A DNA stretch of 21,986 bases from Gp6-AA40 sp050742535 (GTDB taxonomy: Bacteria > Acidobacteriota > Vicinamibacteria > Vicinamibacterales > UBA2999), in the NCBI GenBank assembly GCA_050742535.1, contig JBOGIQ010000062.1:1-21986 (forward strand), written 5' to 3'. This document shows, piece by piece, positions 7,821-15,337 of this stretch. The translations under genes were made by a program, and so were the position numbers. The stretch's first letter is position 1. The number at the start of each line of letters is the position of its first letter. The notes under the pieces were generated by a model, which was not told the DNA's origin, did not search any database, and saw only the letters and a program-made list of their open reading frames with translations.

Positions 7821-9688
7821 AGGATTTTGAACAGCGTGTGCTCGAGCGGATGCCGTCGCCCGAGGAGGAGCGTGCCAGTCTCGGCCGCGTGTGGAACCAG
7901 GTTGAGCGGGCCGGCGGCCAGATTCCGGACGACGTGAGGAACGCCGCTAAGGCGTTCCGGCAGACTGCGTTGCGCTCTGTCCAGCAGCGATCACCGTCCA
8001 GACATCAGCGTGCATGGACGTACCTTCCCAAGGCCGTTGCCGCGGTGCTCGTCCTTGGCGTGGCGATCGGTACGGCGATGGTCTGGCCGCGCGGCGTGCA
8101 GGCGTACGCCGCCGGTGCTGACGGCCTGCAGGTCACGCTGACGGACGACTCGCGTGTTGAGATGCGTGCGCACTCGGAGATGACCGTCGATCGTGCCTCT
8201 GACGGGATTCAGATCGACCTGAAGACCGGCGACATCATCGTCACCACGGCGAAGAAGCGTGACGGGCACGTGTATGTGCGGACGAGCGACATGACCGTCG
8301 CCGTTGATGGCACGGCGTTTCTGGCACATGCCGGCCAGCAGGGCTCCCGAGTCGGGGTCATCGAGGGCGAAGTGCGCGTTCGCGAGGGGCGAGAAGGGTC
8401 TGTGGAGACACGGCTGCGGCCGGGCGAGCAGGTGGCGACGAGCCCGGTGCTGGCGGTGCGCTCGGTGCGGGACGACATCCTCTGGAGCCGCAACGCCAAC
8501 CTACACCTCGCGATTATCGATACGTTCTTGAAAGGCGTGGCGCAGTCCGCGACCCCGCTCACACCGCTGGCACGGCAGGCGGACGTCACCGGCGCACAGA
8601 CGCCCGGTGCTCAGGCCGCCGCGCTCGAGTTCGAGGAAGCCTCGATCAGGCCGTGCGATCCCGACAACGTGCCGGCGGGCGTGTCGGGTCGTGGCGGTGG
8701 CGGTCCGAACAGCGTCTACATGACGCCGGGGCGGCTTTACGCGCTGTGCATGACGCCCGCCACGCTGATCCGGACGGCCTATGGATATGTGTCAGTGGAC
8801 CAGGAAGTGGAGACTAGGTCCGTGAATCCAGAGGGGCCTGGACGCATGCGACCCATATCAGCCGGCTCTGTATACGGAGCCCCCCCCGAAGACGGCCGGC
8901 GCGTTCGAGGAGGGCCAGACTGGGTACGCACCGAGGCGTACACGATCGAGGCGGTTGCGGTGGAACTCGACCCCAAGAATGACGTGTGCGCTCCGCGTGG
9001 TGGTCGCACTATGCCCCCGAGCCCGAACGGGCCCTGTAATTCGGCTAACGCCGCCGCGATGTCCGGCCCGATGCTGAGGGCGCTCCTCGAACGGCGGTTC
9101 GGCCTGAAGGCGCACATCGTCACCGAGCAGGCAACCGCGTACAACCTCGTCATCGCTCCGGGTGGGCTCAAGATGAAGGAAGGGACGTGCACTCTCGCGG
9201 TGAACGTGGAGGTCTTTTTTGACGTACCGCGCGCGCAGGGTGACGCAGCCTCGCGCCGGACTGTGGACGTGGCGCGCCGGAATCTCGACGCGGCCCGTCG
9301 CGGCGACGCGACCACCGGTTTGTGCGGGACTGGCATCGCCTACAACGGACCGAACAGGGTGATCGTCGGCGCCGGTGCGCAGCCCGGCTTCGCGCGCTTG
9401 CTCCGGGGAATCCTTGGGGCGCCAGTGACCGACCGGACGGGCATTCCGAACGGGAAGCGTTTCAATTACGCGTTGGAATTTCTTCGCGACGAGCAGACGA
9501 AGAACCCGTTCTCCCGAAATTTGCCGGCTGAAGTGGACATGCAGATTGCCGCCGATCCTTCGAGCGTGCCGCCGGCGCCGAATCTCTTCACCGCAGTCGA
9601 GCAGCAGCTCGGATTACGGCTGGAGCCGGTGCAGGTCCCGCGTGACTACATCGTCATCGACGCGATCAGGCGGCTCGAGCCGAATTAG
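7817..9688 (+). CDS. FecR-domain transmembrane anti-sigma regulator fused to a TIGR03435 domain
   Basis: A 623-residue single-pass membrane protein. Residues 1-65 are a charged cytoplasmic part suited to binding the sigma factor. Residues 71-90 are the transmembrane segment (PKAVAAVLVLGVAIGTAMVW). Residues 98-215 form a periplasmic FecR domain (LTDDSRVEMRAHSEM, IDLKTGDIIV, VRTSDMTVAVDGTAFLA, GSRVGVIEGEVRVREG, LRPGEQVAT). Residues 268-621 form a TIGR03435 domain: FEEASIRP at its start, MLRALLERRFGLKAHIVTEQ, then VTDRTGIPNGKRFNYALEF, and LFTAVEQQLGLRLEPVQVPRDYIVIDAIRRLEPN at the end. TIGR03435 proteins are mostly stand-alone secreted proteins of unknown function in soil Acidobacteria, so here this domain may be the sensor. 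It overlaps the sigma gene by 4 bp with a GGGGAGA site just upstream. The stop codon's last base begins the second repeat tract. Confidence 0.88.
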   Translation: MKDFEQRVLERMPSPEEERASLGRVWNQVERAGGQIPDDVRNAAKAFRQTALRSVQQRSPSRHQRAWTYLPKAVAAVLVLGVAIGTAMVWPRGVQAYAAGADGLQVTLTDDSRVEMRAHSEMTVDRASDGIQIDLKTGDIIVTTAKKRDGHVYVRTSDMTVAVDGTAFLAHAGQQGSRVGVIEGEVRVREGREGSVETRLRPGEQVATSPVLAVRSVRDDILWSRNANLHLAIIDTFLKGVAQSATPLTPLARQADVTGAQTPGAQAAALEFEEASIRPCDPDNVPAGVSGRGGGGPNSVYMTPGRLYALCMTPATLIRTAYGYVSVDQEVETRSVNPEGPGRMRPISAGSVYGAPPEDGRRVRGGPDWVRTEAYTIEAVAVELDPKNDVCAPRGGRTMPPSPNGPCNSANAAAMSGPMLRALLERRFGLKAHIVTEQATAYNLVIAPGGLKMKEGTCTLAVNVEVFFDVPRAQGDAASRRTVDVARRNLDAARRGDATTGLCGTGIAYNGPNRVIVGAGAQPGFARLLRGILGAPVTDRTGIPNGKRFNYALEFLRDEQTKNPFSRNLPAEVDMQIAADPSSVPPAPNLFTAVEQQLGLRLEPVQVPRDYIVIDAIRRLEPN

Positions 9689-9750
9689 GGATCGGGGATC
9701 AGGGATCAGGGATCGGAGATCGGGGATCAGGGATCAGGGATCGGGGATCG
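9688..9750 (+). repeat. Heptanucleotide tandem repeat, 9 units of GGGATCR (second tract)
   Basis: Nine 7-bp units follow directly from the stop codon of the FecR/TIGR03435 gene, whose final G is the first repeat base. Units mix GGGATCA and GGGATCG, with one degenerate unit (GAGATCG at 9716-9722). Every unit keeps the GATC. The tract ends 80 bp before the Oar-like gene. It matches the unit of the 7140-7216 tract, so the two bracket the sigma/anti-sigma pair as direct repeats. Mixed and degenerate units suggest it is older or less homogenised. Confidence 0.95.
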
Positions 9751-9753
9751 GAC

Positions 9754-9782
9754 CCGTAAGTTCTGGCCGAGACGGTCGTCTA
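9754..9782 (+). promoter_or_regulatory. Candidate ECF promoter of the Oar-like receptor gene
   Basis: CCGTAA (9754-9759), 17 bp, CGTCTA (9777-9782). This repeats the block in front of the sigma gene, and both blocks are preceded by GGA at the end of a GGGATCR tract. The predicted start near 9789 would leave a leader of about 40 bases before the ATG at 9831. Two sites are too few for a secure motif. Confidence 0.35.
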
Positions 9783-9830
9783 TTTGTTAACAATGCTCCT
9801 GGTCGGGTGTTACTAGTTACGAGAATCCCG

Positions 9831-12770
9831 ATGCTGATCCGCACCATCGTCTGGCTCCTCGTGTTTCTGCTCACGGTGGGCCAGCAGGCCACGCTTCTGG
9901 CGTCGGACTACTTCGGAAAGGTCACGTTCAACGGCCTGGCTGTCCCGGGCGCCACCGTGACGGCCACTAAGGCTGACGCGAAGACGTCGGCCACGACCGA
10001 CGCGGAGGGCATTTACCACCTTGCCGACCTTGCGGACGGCTTCTGGACCCTCACGATCGAGTTGTTCGGCTTCGAAACAATCACGCGTGAGATCAAGGTC
10101 CCCACGAACGAGGAGCCGCCACCGGACGCACTGATCGTCCGGTCCTACGACGAATTGACGCGCGCCCTTCCCCCGGCGCGTGTTTTCGAATCCGCTGACG
10201 AATCGGACGACGAGCCGCTGGACCTGACGGTGCTGACCGGTCCCGCGGGCATGGGCGCGGCGGACGGACTCCTCATCAACGGCAGCATGAACAACGGCGC
10301 GTCCACACGATTCGCGCTGCCGCGCGGCATCGGCAACAACCGGCCACGGCCTCCCGGGGTCTACAGCTACGCCGCGGGATTCCAGATGGGCAGCTCGGCG
10401 TGGGACGCGCGTCCGTTCTCGCTGATCGGCTCTGGCGCGGCCAAGCCGTCCTACGCGGATACGCAGGCGCTCGGCACGTTCCAGGGGCCGATCAGAGTGC
10501 GGTGGCTGCGGAACCCGATCAATCTGATGCTCGGTTACCAGGGCACGTCGGGGACGAACGTGACCACGCAGTCCACACGGATGCCGACAGCGCTGGAGCG
10601 CGCCGGCGACTTCTCGCAGACGTTCGACGCGACCGGACAGCCGGTTCGCCTCATCGATCCGGCGACGGGGCAGGCGTTCGAAGGGAGCGCGATTCCGGCC
10701 GGGCGCATCAGCCCGCAGGCCGCGGCGCTGCTCGGGTACTACCCGTCCGCAGATACGGCGGCCGATGGCAGATTCAACTACGAGGCACCGGTCGTCAGCG
10801 CATCGCGGCAGGACTCGGGACAGGCGCGCGCCGGATACACGCTCAGGGGCGAGAACCGGGTTGAGGGTGGTGTGTCGTACCAACGCGGCTCCGGACGATC
10901 GACGTCGCTCTTCGGTTTCGAGGACTCCCGCGCCTCGTCCGGCCTGACGGCAAACGGCACGCTGACCCTGCGTCCGGCGCGGAACATGACACTGAGCCTG
11001 CGTTATCAGTATTCGCGCAGCTCCAATGAGTCGCTGCCGTACTTCGCGAATCGCGTGAACGTATCCGGCGACGCGGGCATCAACGGCAACGATCAGGACC
11101 CGCGCAACTGGGGACCGCCGGGGCTGAGCTTCGCCAGCGATCTCGCCGGCCTGAGCTCGGGCTCGTACGCCTTGACGAGGACCACGACGCAGCTATGGGG
11201 AGCGGACTTTTCACGCTTCCGCGGTAATCACAACCTCGGGCTCGGGATCGAGGCGCGCGCCATCAGGAATGACGTCATCGGGCAGCAGGATCCGCGCGGA
11301 ACGTTCGGCTTCACTGGAGCGGTTACTGGCCTCGACTTCGCCGACTTCCTGCTCGGACTGCCGCAGACGAGCACGATCGGGTTCGGCAACCCCGACAAGG
11401 CGTTTCGCGGCCAGTCGTACGCGGCGTTCGTGAACGACGAATGGAGGATCCGGCCAAATCTGACGCTCACCTACGGCGTCCGCTGGGAGTATGAGACGCC
11501 CATCACCGAAGCGCAGGGACGGCTCGCCAATCTCGACGTCGCGCCCGGGTTCAGCGCGGTGAACCTGGTGACGGCGAGCGGTGGTTCCGATGCGCTCGTG
11601 CGGCCGGATCGATCTGGGTTGCAGCCCCGCCTTGGCATCGCGTGGCGTCCGACGCTGGGGTCGCTCGTGATTCGCGGCGGCTACGGCATCTATCGCAATC
11701 TCAACATCTACCAATCGATTGCGACGCTGCTGGCGGCGCAGCCGCCCTTCGCGACCACGTTCAACGTCGCCTCGACTCCGGTACAGCCTTTGACGCTTGC
11801 CAACGGCTTCATCCCGGTGAACGGGACGTCCAACACGTTTGCGATCGATCCCGAATTCCGCACGGCATCCGCGCACACGTGGCAGGTATCGGTGCAGCGG
11901 GAGCTTCCAGCCCAGATGACTCTGCTCGGCACGTACCTCGGCACGCGCGGCACGAACCTGATGCAGCAGATCCTGCCGAACACGTATCCGGCCGGAGCGG
12001 AGAACGAGTGCCAGGCGTGTCCTGTGGGCTTCCGGTATCTCGCCTCGTACGGCCGGTCGATGCGGAACTCGGCACAGATCCAGGTTCGCCGCCGGCTCAG
12101 CGCCGGGTTCACTGCCGCCACGGAATACACGCTGGCGAAGTCGATGGACGATGCCGCGTCGTTTGGGGGCGCGACGCTGAACGGCGGTGCGCTCGTACAG
12201 AACTGGCTCGACCCGCACGCCGAATACGCGAGATCCAGCTTCGACCAGCGCCACCTCGTGACCGTGTCGGCGGACTACACGACCGGCTCCGGGATCGCCG
12301 GCGGCACGCTGCTCGACGGGATGAGGGGACGTCTGCTGAAGGACTGGACGCTGACTGCGCGCTTGAGCGCTGGAAGCGGTCTTCCCGTCACGCCCGTCTA
12401 CTTTGCGCCGGTGGCCGGCACAGGTGTCATCGGCTCGCTTCGTCCGGATCTGACTGGAATCGCCAATGATGCGCCGGACGGTGCCTATGCGAATCGCGCC
12501 GCGTTTACCGCACCAGCTGCGGGCCAGTGGGGAAGCGCGCCCCGCAACTCGATCACCGGCCCGCGCACGTTCTCGCTCGACGCCTCCGTCGCGCGCACGT
12601 TCCGGGTCAACAACCGGGTGAGCCTGGACTGGCGGATCGATGCCGCCAACGTGCTGAACCGTGTGACCTATGCGGGTATCAACGCGCTCATCACGAGCCC
12701 GCAGTTCGGCCTCCCGAACCGGGCCAACGAGATGCGCAAGATCCGCACGAGCCTGCGGATGCGATTCTGA
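9831..12770 (+). CDS. Oar-like TonB-dependent outer-membrane receptor with carboxypeptidase-regulatory domain
   Basis: A 979-residue outer-membrane protein. A signal peptide (about 1-24, MLIRTIVWLLVFLLTVGQQA) decides the ATG at 9831; the frame stays open upstream only through the repeat tract. Residues 27-95 are a carboxypeptidase-regulatory-like domain (GKVTFNGLAVPGATVTATKAD, then TTDAEGIYHLADLADGFWTLTIELFGFE). A short plug-like part with LLINGSMNNGAS follows, then a long beta-barrel (QSYAAFVNDEWRIRPNLTLTYGVRWEYE, NPEFRTASAHTWQVSVQRELP-type strands) ending in RTSLRMRF with the usual terminal Phe. Acidobacteria carry many such Oar-like receptors for large polymers. The plug looks less canonical than that of the receptor at 18302. 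Its stop overlaps the ATG of the VWFA gene (TGATG), so the two are probably made together. Upstream sequence suggests control by the neighbouring ECF sigma. Confidence 0.83.
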   Translation: MLIRTIVWLLVFLLTVGQQATLLASDYFGKVTFNGLAVPGATVTATKADAKTSATTDAEGIYHLADLADGFWTLTIELFGFETITREIKVPTNEEPPPDALIVRSYDELTRALPPARVFESADESDDEPLDLTVLTGPAGMGAADGLLINGSMNNGASTRFALPRGIGNNRPRPPGVYSYAAGFQMGSSAWDARPFSLIGSGAAKPSYADTQALGTFQGPIRVRWLRNPINLMLGYQGTSGTNVTTQSTRMPTALERAGDFSQTFDATGQPVRLIDPATGQAFEGSAIPAGRISPQAAALLGYYPSADTAADGRFNYEAPVVSASRQDSGQARAGYTLRGENRVEGGVSYQRGSGRSTSLFGFEDSRASSGLTANGTLTLRPARNMTLSLRYQYSRSSNESLPYFANRVNVSGDAGINGNDQDPRNWGPPGLSFASDLAGLSSGSYALTRTTTQLWGADFSRFRGNHNLGLGIEARAIRNDVIGQQDPRGTFGFTGAVTGLDFADFLLGLPQTSTIGFGNPDKAFRGQSYAAFVNDEWRIRPNLTLTYGVRWEYETPITEAQGRLANLDVAPGFSAVNLVTASGGSDALVRPDRSGLQPRLGIAWRPTLGSLVIRGGYGIYRNLNIYQSIATLLAAQPPFATTFNVASTPVQPLTLANGFIPVNGTSNTFAIDPEFRTASAHTWQVSVQRELPAQMTLLGTYLGTRGTNLMQQILPNTYPAGAENECQACPVGFRYLASYGRSMRNSAQIQVRRRLSAGFTAATEYTLAKSMDDAASFGGATLNGGALVQNWLDPHAEYARSSFDQRHLVTVSADYTTGSGIAGGTLLDGMRGRLLKDWTLTARLSAGSGLPVTPVYFAPVAGTGVIGSLRPDLTGIANDAPDGAYANRAAFTAPAAGQWGSAPRNSITGPRTFSLDASVARTFRVNNRVSLDWRIDAANVLNRVTYAGINALITSPQFGLPNRANEMRKIRTSLRMRF

Positions 12771-14935
12771 TGCAGGCGAACACGACACACCGACGCGTCG
12801 TAGTGTCCGCCTTCAGGCGGACGCGGGTGTACCTCGGTGCCTCAGTGTCTCGGTGTGTCGTCTTGATGATTGTGGTCTTGGGCGCGGTCTTAGGCGCCCA
12901 GCAGTCCGCTCAACAGCCCACGTTTCGCGCCTCGACGAAGCTCATCGTCACGACCGTCGTCGTCCGTAATCCGGACGGCACGCCCGTCGAAGGGCTGACC
13001 GCCGACGACTTCGTCGTCACGGAGGATAACGAGCCGCAGGACATTGCCTTCGTCGAGTATCAGCGTCTCGACAACCTCACGCCGCTGCCGCCGATGGAGA
13101 CGCTGCAGGTCGAGAATGTGCCGCGGCCGTCGTCAGTGACGGCGGTGTCGTCGATCGTCTCGCCGGGTATCACAGTGCCGCCGTCTGGCGACCAACGATT
13201 CCGCAACCGGCGCCTGATCATCCTGTTCTTCGACCTCTCCAATCCCTACAACGCCGCTCAGGAGCGCATGTTCACCGGCGCGACGGCCTACATGAACGGC
13301 CAGATGACCGAGGCTGATCTGGTCGCGATCCTGACGTATCGGGGCGGGGCAGTGCGGGTGAAGCAGGATTTCACCGACGACCGGCGCAAGCTCGCGAATG
13401 TCCTCGACGTCCTGGCCAACGGCGAGGACGCCGACGGCGACGGCGAGCTCGACTTCCAGGACTTCAGCTCGGCATTTGGTCAGAACGACGGCGAGTTCAA
13501 CGTCTTCACTACCGACCGGAAGCTGGCGGCGCTGCAGACGGCCGTGGCGATGCTGCGCCCGCTGCCCGAGCAGAAGTCGCTGGTCTTTTTCACGGACAGC
13601 CTCACTGTGAACGGCACCGACAACAACGCGCAGATGCGCGCGACGACCAACGCCGCGATCCGCGCGAACGTCCAGATCTTTCCGGTGGACGCGCGTGGGC
13701 TCGTCGCGATGGCGCCGCTTGGCAACGCGAACCAGCGCTCGCCGGGCGGCATCGGGATGTTCACCGGCGCGCTCGCGCAGCGGCAGGTCGCGCGCTTGCA
13801 GCGGTCGCAGGATACGTTCTACGCGCTCGCGAAAGACACCGGCGGGAAGGCGCTCCTGGACTACAACGATCTGTCGCTTGGCATCCGGCAGGCGGCCGAG
13901 GCCCAGAGCAGCTACTACATGCTCGCCTTCTACAGCACCCACACGGTGAACGACGGAAAGTTCCGTCGCATACAGGTTCGTCTCAAGGACAGCACGCGCC
14001 AGGCGGCGCTGACGTTCCGCCAGGGGTACTACGCCGACAAGGAGTGGAAGCAGCAGAACGGCGTCGAGCGCGAGCGGCAGCTCGAGGAAGCGCTGATGCT
14101 CGAGAACCCGATCACCGACATCACGATTGCGCTGGAATTGAACTACTTCCAGGTGACGCGTCCGGAATACTTCGTGCCGGTGTCCGCCAAGATTCCCGGC
14201 AGCGAGCTCGAGCTGGCCAGGAAACGTGGTGCGAAGGCCCTGACCCTCGACGTCCTCCTCGAGGTGAAGGATTCGTACGGCGCGACGCAGCGCAACATGC
14301 GCGATCGGATTGAGGTGTCGTTGACCGCGGCCAACGCGGAACGCCTGATCACGCAGCCGATCCAGTACGACACCGGCGTCACGCTGCTTCCCGGCAAGTA
14401 CGTGATGAAGCTGCTCGTCCGCGACGCGGAAGTCGGCCGCATCGGCACCTACCAGACGTCGTTCACGATTCCGAATCTCAATCGGGAGCCCACCCGGCTG
14501 CCGATCAGCAGCGTCGTGCTCGGCAGCCAGCGCCTGACCGTCAACGAAGCGCTGTACAACGTGAAGACAACCGACAAGCAGAGCATCGGACACCCGCTGA
14601 TCGAGAACGGACGGAAGCTGTTGCCGAGCGTCACACGCGTCTTCAGCGCCTCACGCGACATGCACGTCTACCTGGAGGCGTACGAGCAATACGCCGAGCC
14701 GATGCAGCCGCTGATTGCGTACGCCACCTTCTACCGCGATGGCGCAAAGGTGTACGAAAGCCAGCCGGTCACGGTGACCGCCGGCGTGCAGCGCACCTCG
14801 AAGGCCATTCCGGTGCGCATGACTATTCCCCTGGCCGGTTTCTCGCCTGGCCGGTACGACTGGCAGGTCACCGTCGTCGAGCCCGGTGGCCGGAAAGCCG
14901 CCTTCTGGCAGACGGCCGTCGCCATCGTTCCGTGA
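12770..14935 (+). CDS. VWFA-related Acidobacterial-domain secreted protein
   Basis: A 721-residue exported protein with a von Willebrand factor A domain of the Acidobacterial TIGR03436 type. Residues 30-45 (CVVLMIVVLGAVLGAQQ) form the signal core. Residues 55-100 hold the typical lead-in (STKLIVTTVVVRNPDGTPVEGLTADDFVVTEDNEPQDI). The VWA fold spans about 147-400: RLIILFFDLSN at the MIDAS position (D-x-S-x-S partly changed), SLVFFTDSL, and ANVQIFPVDARGL. An EF-hand-like loop, DADGDGELDFQD (residues 220-231), lies inside it. The C-terminal half is predicted beta-rich. The start at 12770 overlaps the receptor stop, but the first 32 codons carry a REP-like hairpin and an 8-bp repeat, so ATG 12866 is a possible alternative start. 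It probably works at the cell surface together with the Oar-like receptor. Confidence 0.82.
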   Translation: MQANTTHRRVVVSAFRRTRVYLGASVSRCVVLMIVVLGAVLGAQQSAQQPTFRASTKLIVTTVVVRNPDGTPVEGLTADDFVVTEDNEPQDIAFVEYQRLDNLTPLPPMETLQVENVPRPSSVTAVSSIVSPGITVPPSGDQRFRNRRLIILFFDLSNPYNAAQERMFTGATAYMNGQMTEADLVAILTYRGGAVRVKQDFTDDRRKLANVLDVLANGEDADGDGELDFQDFSSAFGQNDGEFNVFTTDRKLAALQTAVAMLRPLPEQKSLVFFTDSLTVNGTDNNAQMRATTNAAIRANVQIFPVDARGLVAMAPLGNANQRSPGGIGMFTGALAQRQVARLQRSQDTFYALAKDTGGKALLDYNDLSLGIRQAAEAQSSYYMLAFYSTHTVNDGKFRRIQVRLKDSTRQAALTFRQGYYADKEWKQQNGVERERQLEEALMLENPITDITIALELNYFQVTRPEYFVPVSAKIPGSELELARKRGAKALTLDVLLEVKDSYGATQRNMRDRIEVSLTAANAERLITQPIQYDTGVTLLPGKYVMKLLVRDAEVGRIGTYQTSFTIPNLNREPTRLPISSVVLGSQRLTVNEALYNVKTTDKQSIGHPLIENGRKLLPSVTRVFSASRDMHVYLEAYEQYAEPMQPLIAYATFYRDGAKVYESQPVTVTAGVQRTSKAIPVRMTIPLAGFSPGRYDWQVTVVEPGGRKAAFWQTAVAIVP
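12799..12855 (+). repeat. REP-like hairpin plus 8-bp tandem repeat inside the VWFA signal-peptide region
   Basis: CGTAG (12799-12803) precedes a hairpin with a 7-bp stem, GTCCGCC-TTCA-GGCGGAC (12805-12822). Three copies of YCTCRGTG follow (12832-12839, 12840-12847, 12848-12855). The CGTAG-plus-hairpin layout is the same as that of the element at 21452-21478 on the other strand, with different stem bases. Such elements usually lie between genes; here it falls inside the reading frame. Confidence 0.6.
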
Positions 14936-14960
14936 TCGTTGTCCGGAGGGAGAAGACGTC

Positions 14961-15256
14961 ATGAACATTGGCCGTTGTGTGGCAGTTGTGGCGATGGGAA
15001 CGGCGCTCGCGTGTGCGACAGCAACAGCACAAGTCAAGCCGCGGGAAACATTCGAAGTGGCGTCGATCAAGGAAAACGACTCGGGCAGCGTCGAGAGTTT
15101 TGCCTACCCGTACAACGACACCGGACGGCTTCGACTCGTCAATCACACGGCGAATCAGATGATTCGCCAGGCGTTTGGTGTGCGCGACTGGAGCCGACGC
15201 GAGGTCCAGGTCAGATTTTGATAATCGACCGGATTGAACGTCCGACTGAAAACTAG
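14961..15256 (+). pseudogene. TIGR03435 family pseudogene with internal deletion
   Basis: A good Shine-Dalgarno (GGAGGGAG at 14944-14951) precedes ATG 14961 and an intact signal peptide and domain start: MNIGRCVAVVAMGTALACAT, then FEVASIKEND and NHTANQMIRQAFGVRD. That frame stops at 15219-15221. From about 15188 the +2 frame reads LEPTRGPGQILIIDRIERPTEN and stops at 15254-15256. This is the typical C-terminal end of TIGR03435 proteins, matching QLGLKLE..VLVIDRV.. in the neighbours. So an intact gene has lost most of its middle, with the joint near 15188 and out of frame. The upstream 90 bases closely match those at 15324-15412, so it is a duplicate of the next gene's 5' end or a sister copy. 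An 86-residue product could still be made and exported. Confidence 0.8.
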
Positions 15257-15337
15257 GCGAAGACGAATGGGCAGGTACGGCGTGATACTCGGGTTCGCTC
15301 ACCTGCGGGTGCGCCGAGCTCCTCGGGAGAAGACGTC

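Noticed and set aside
9546..9830. N-terminal extension of the Oar-like protein through the heptamer tract (RDRGSGIRDR-type repeats)
   Set aside because: The extension overlaps the previous gene and repeat, and a signal peptide begins exactly at 9831.
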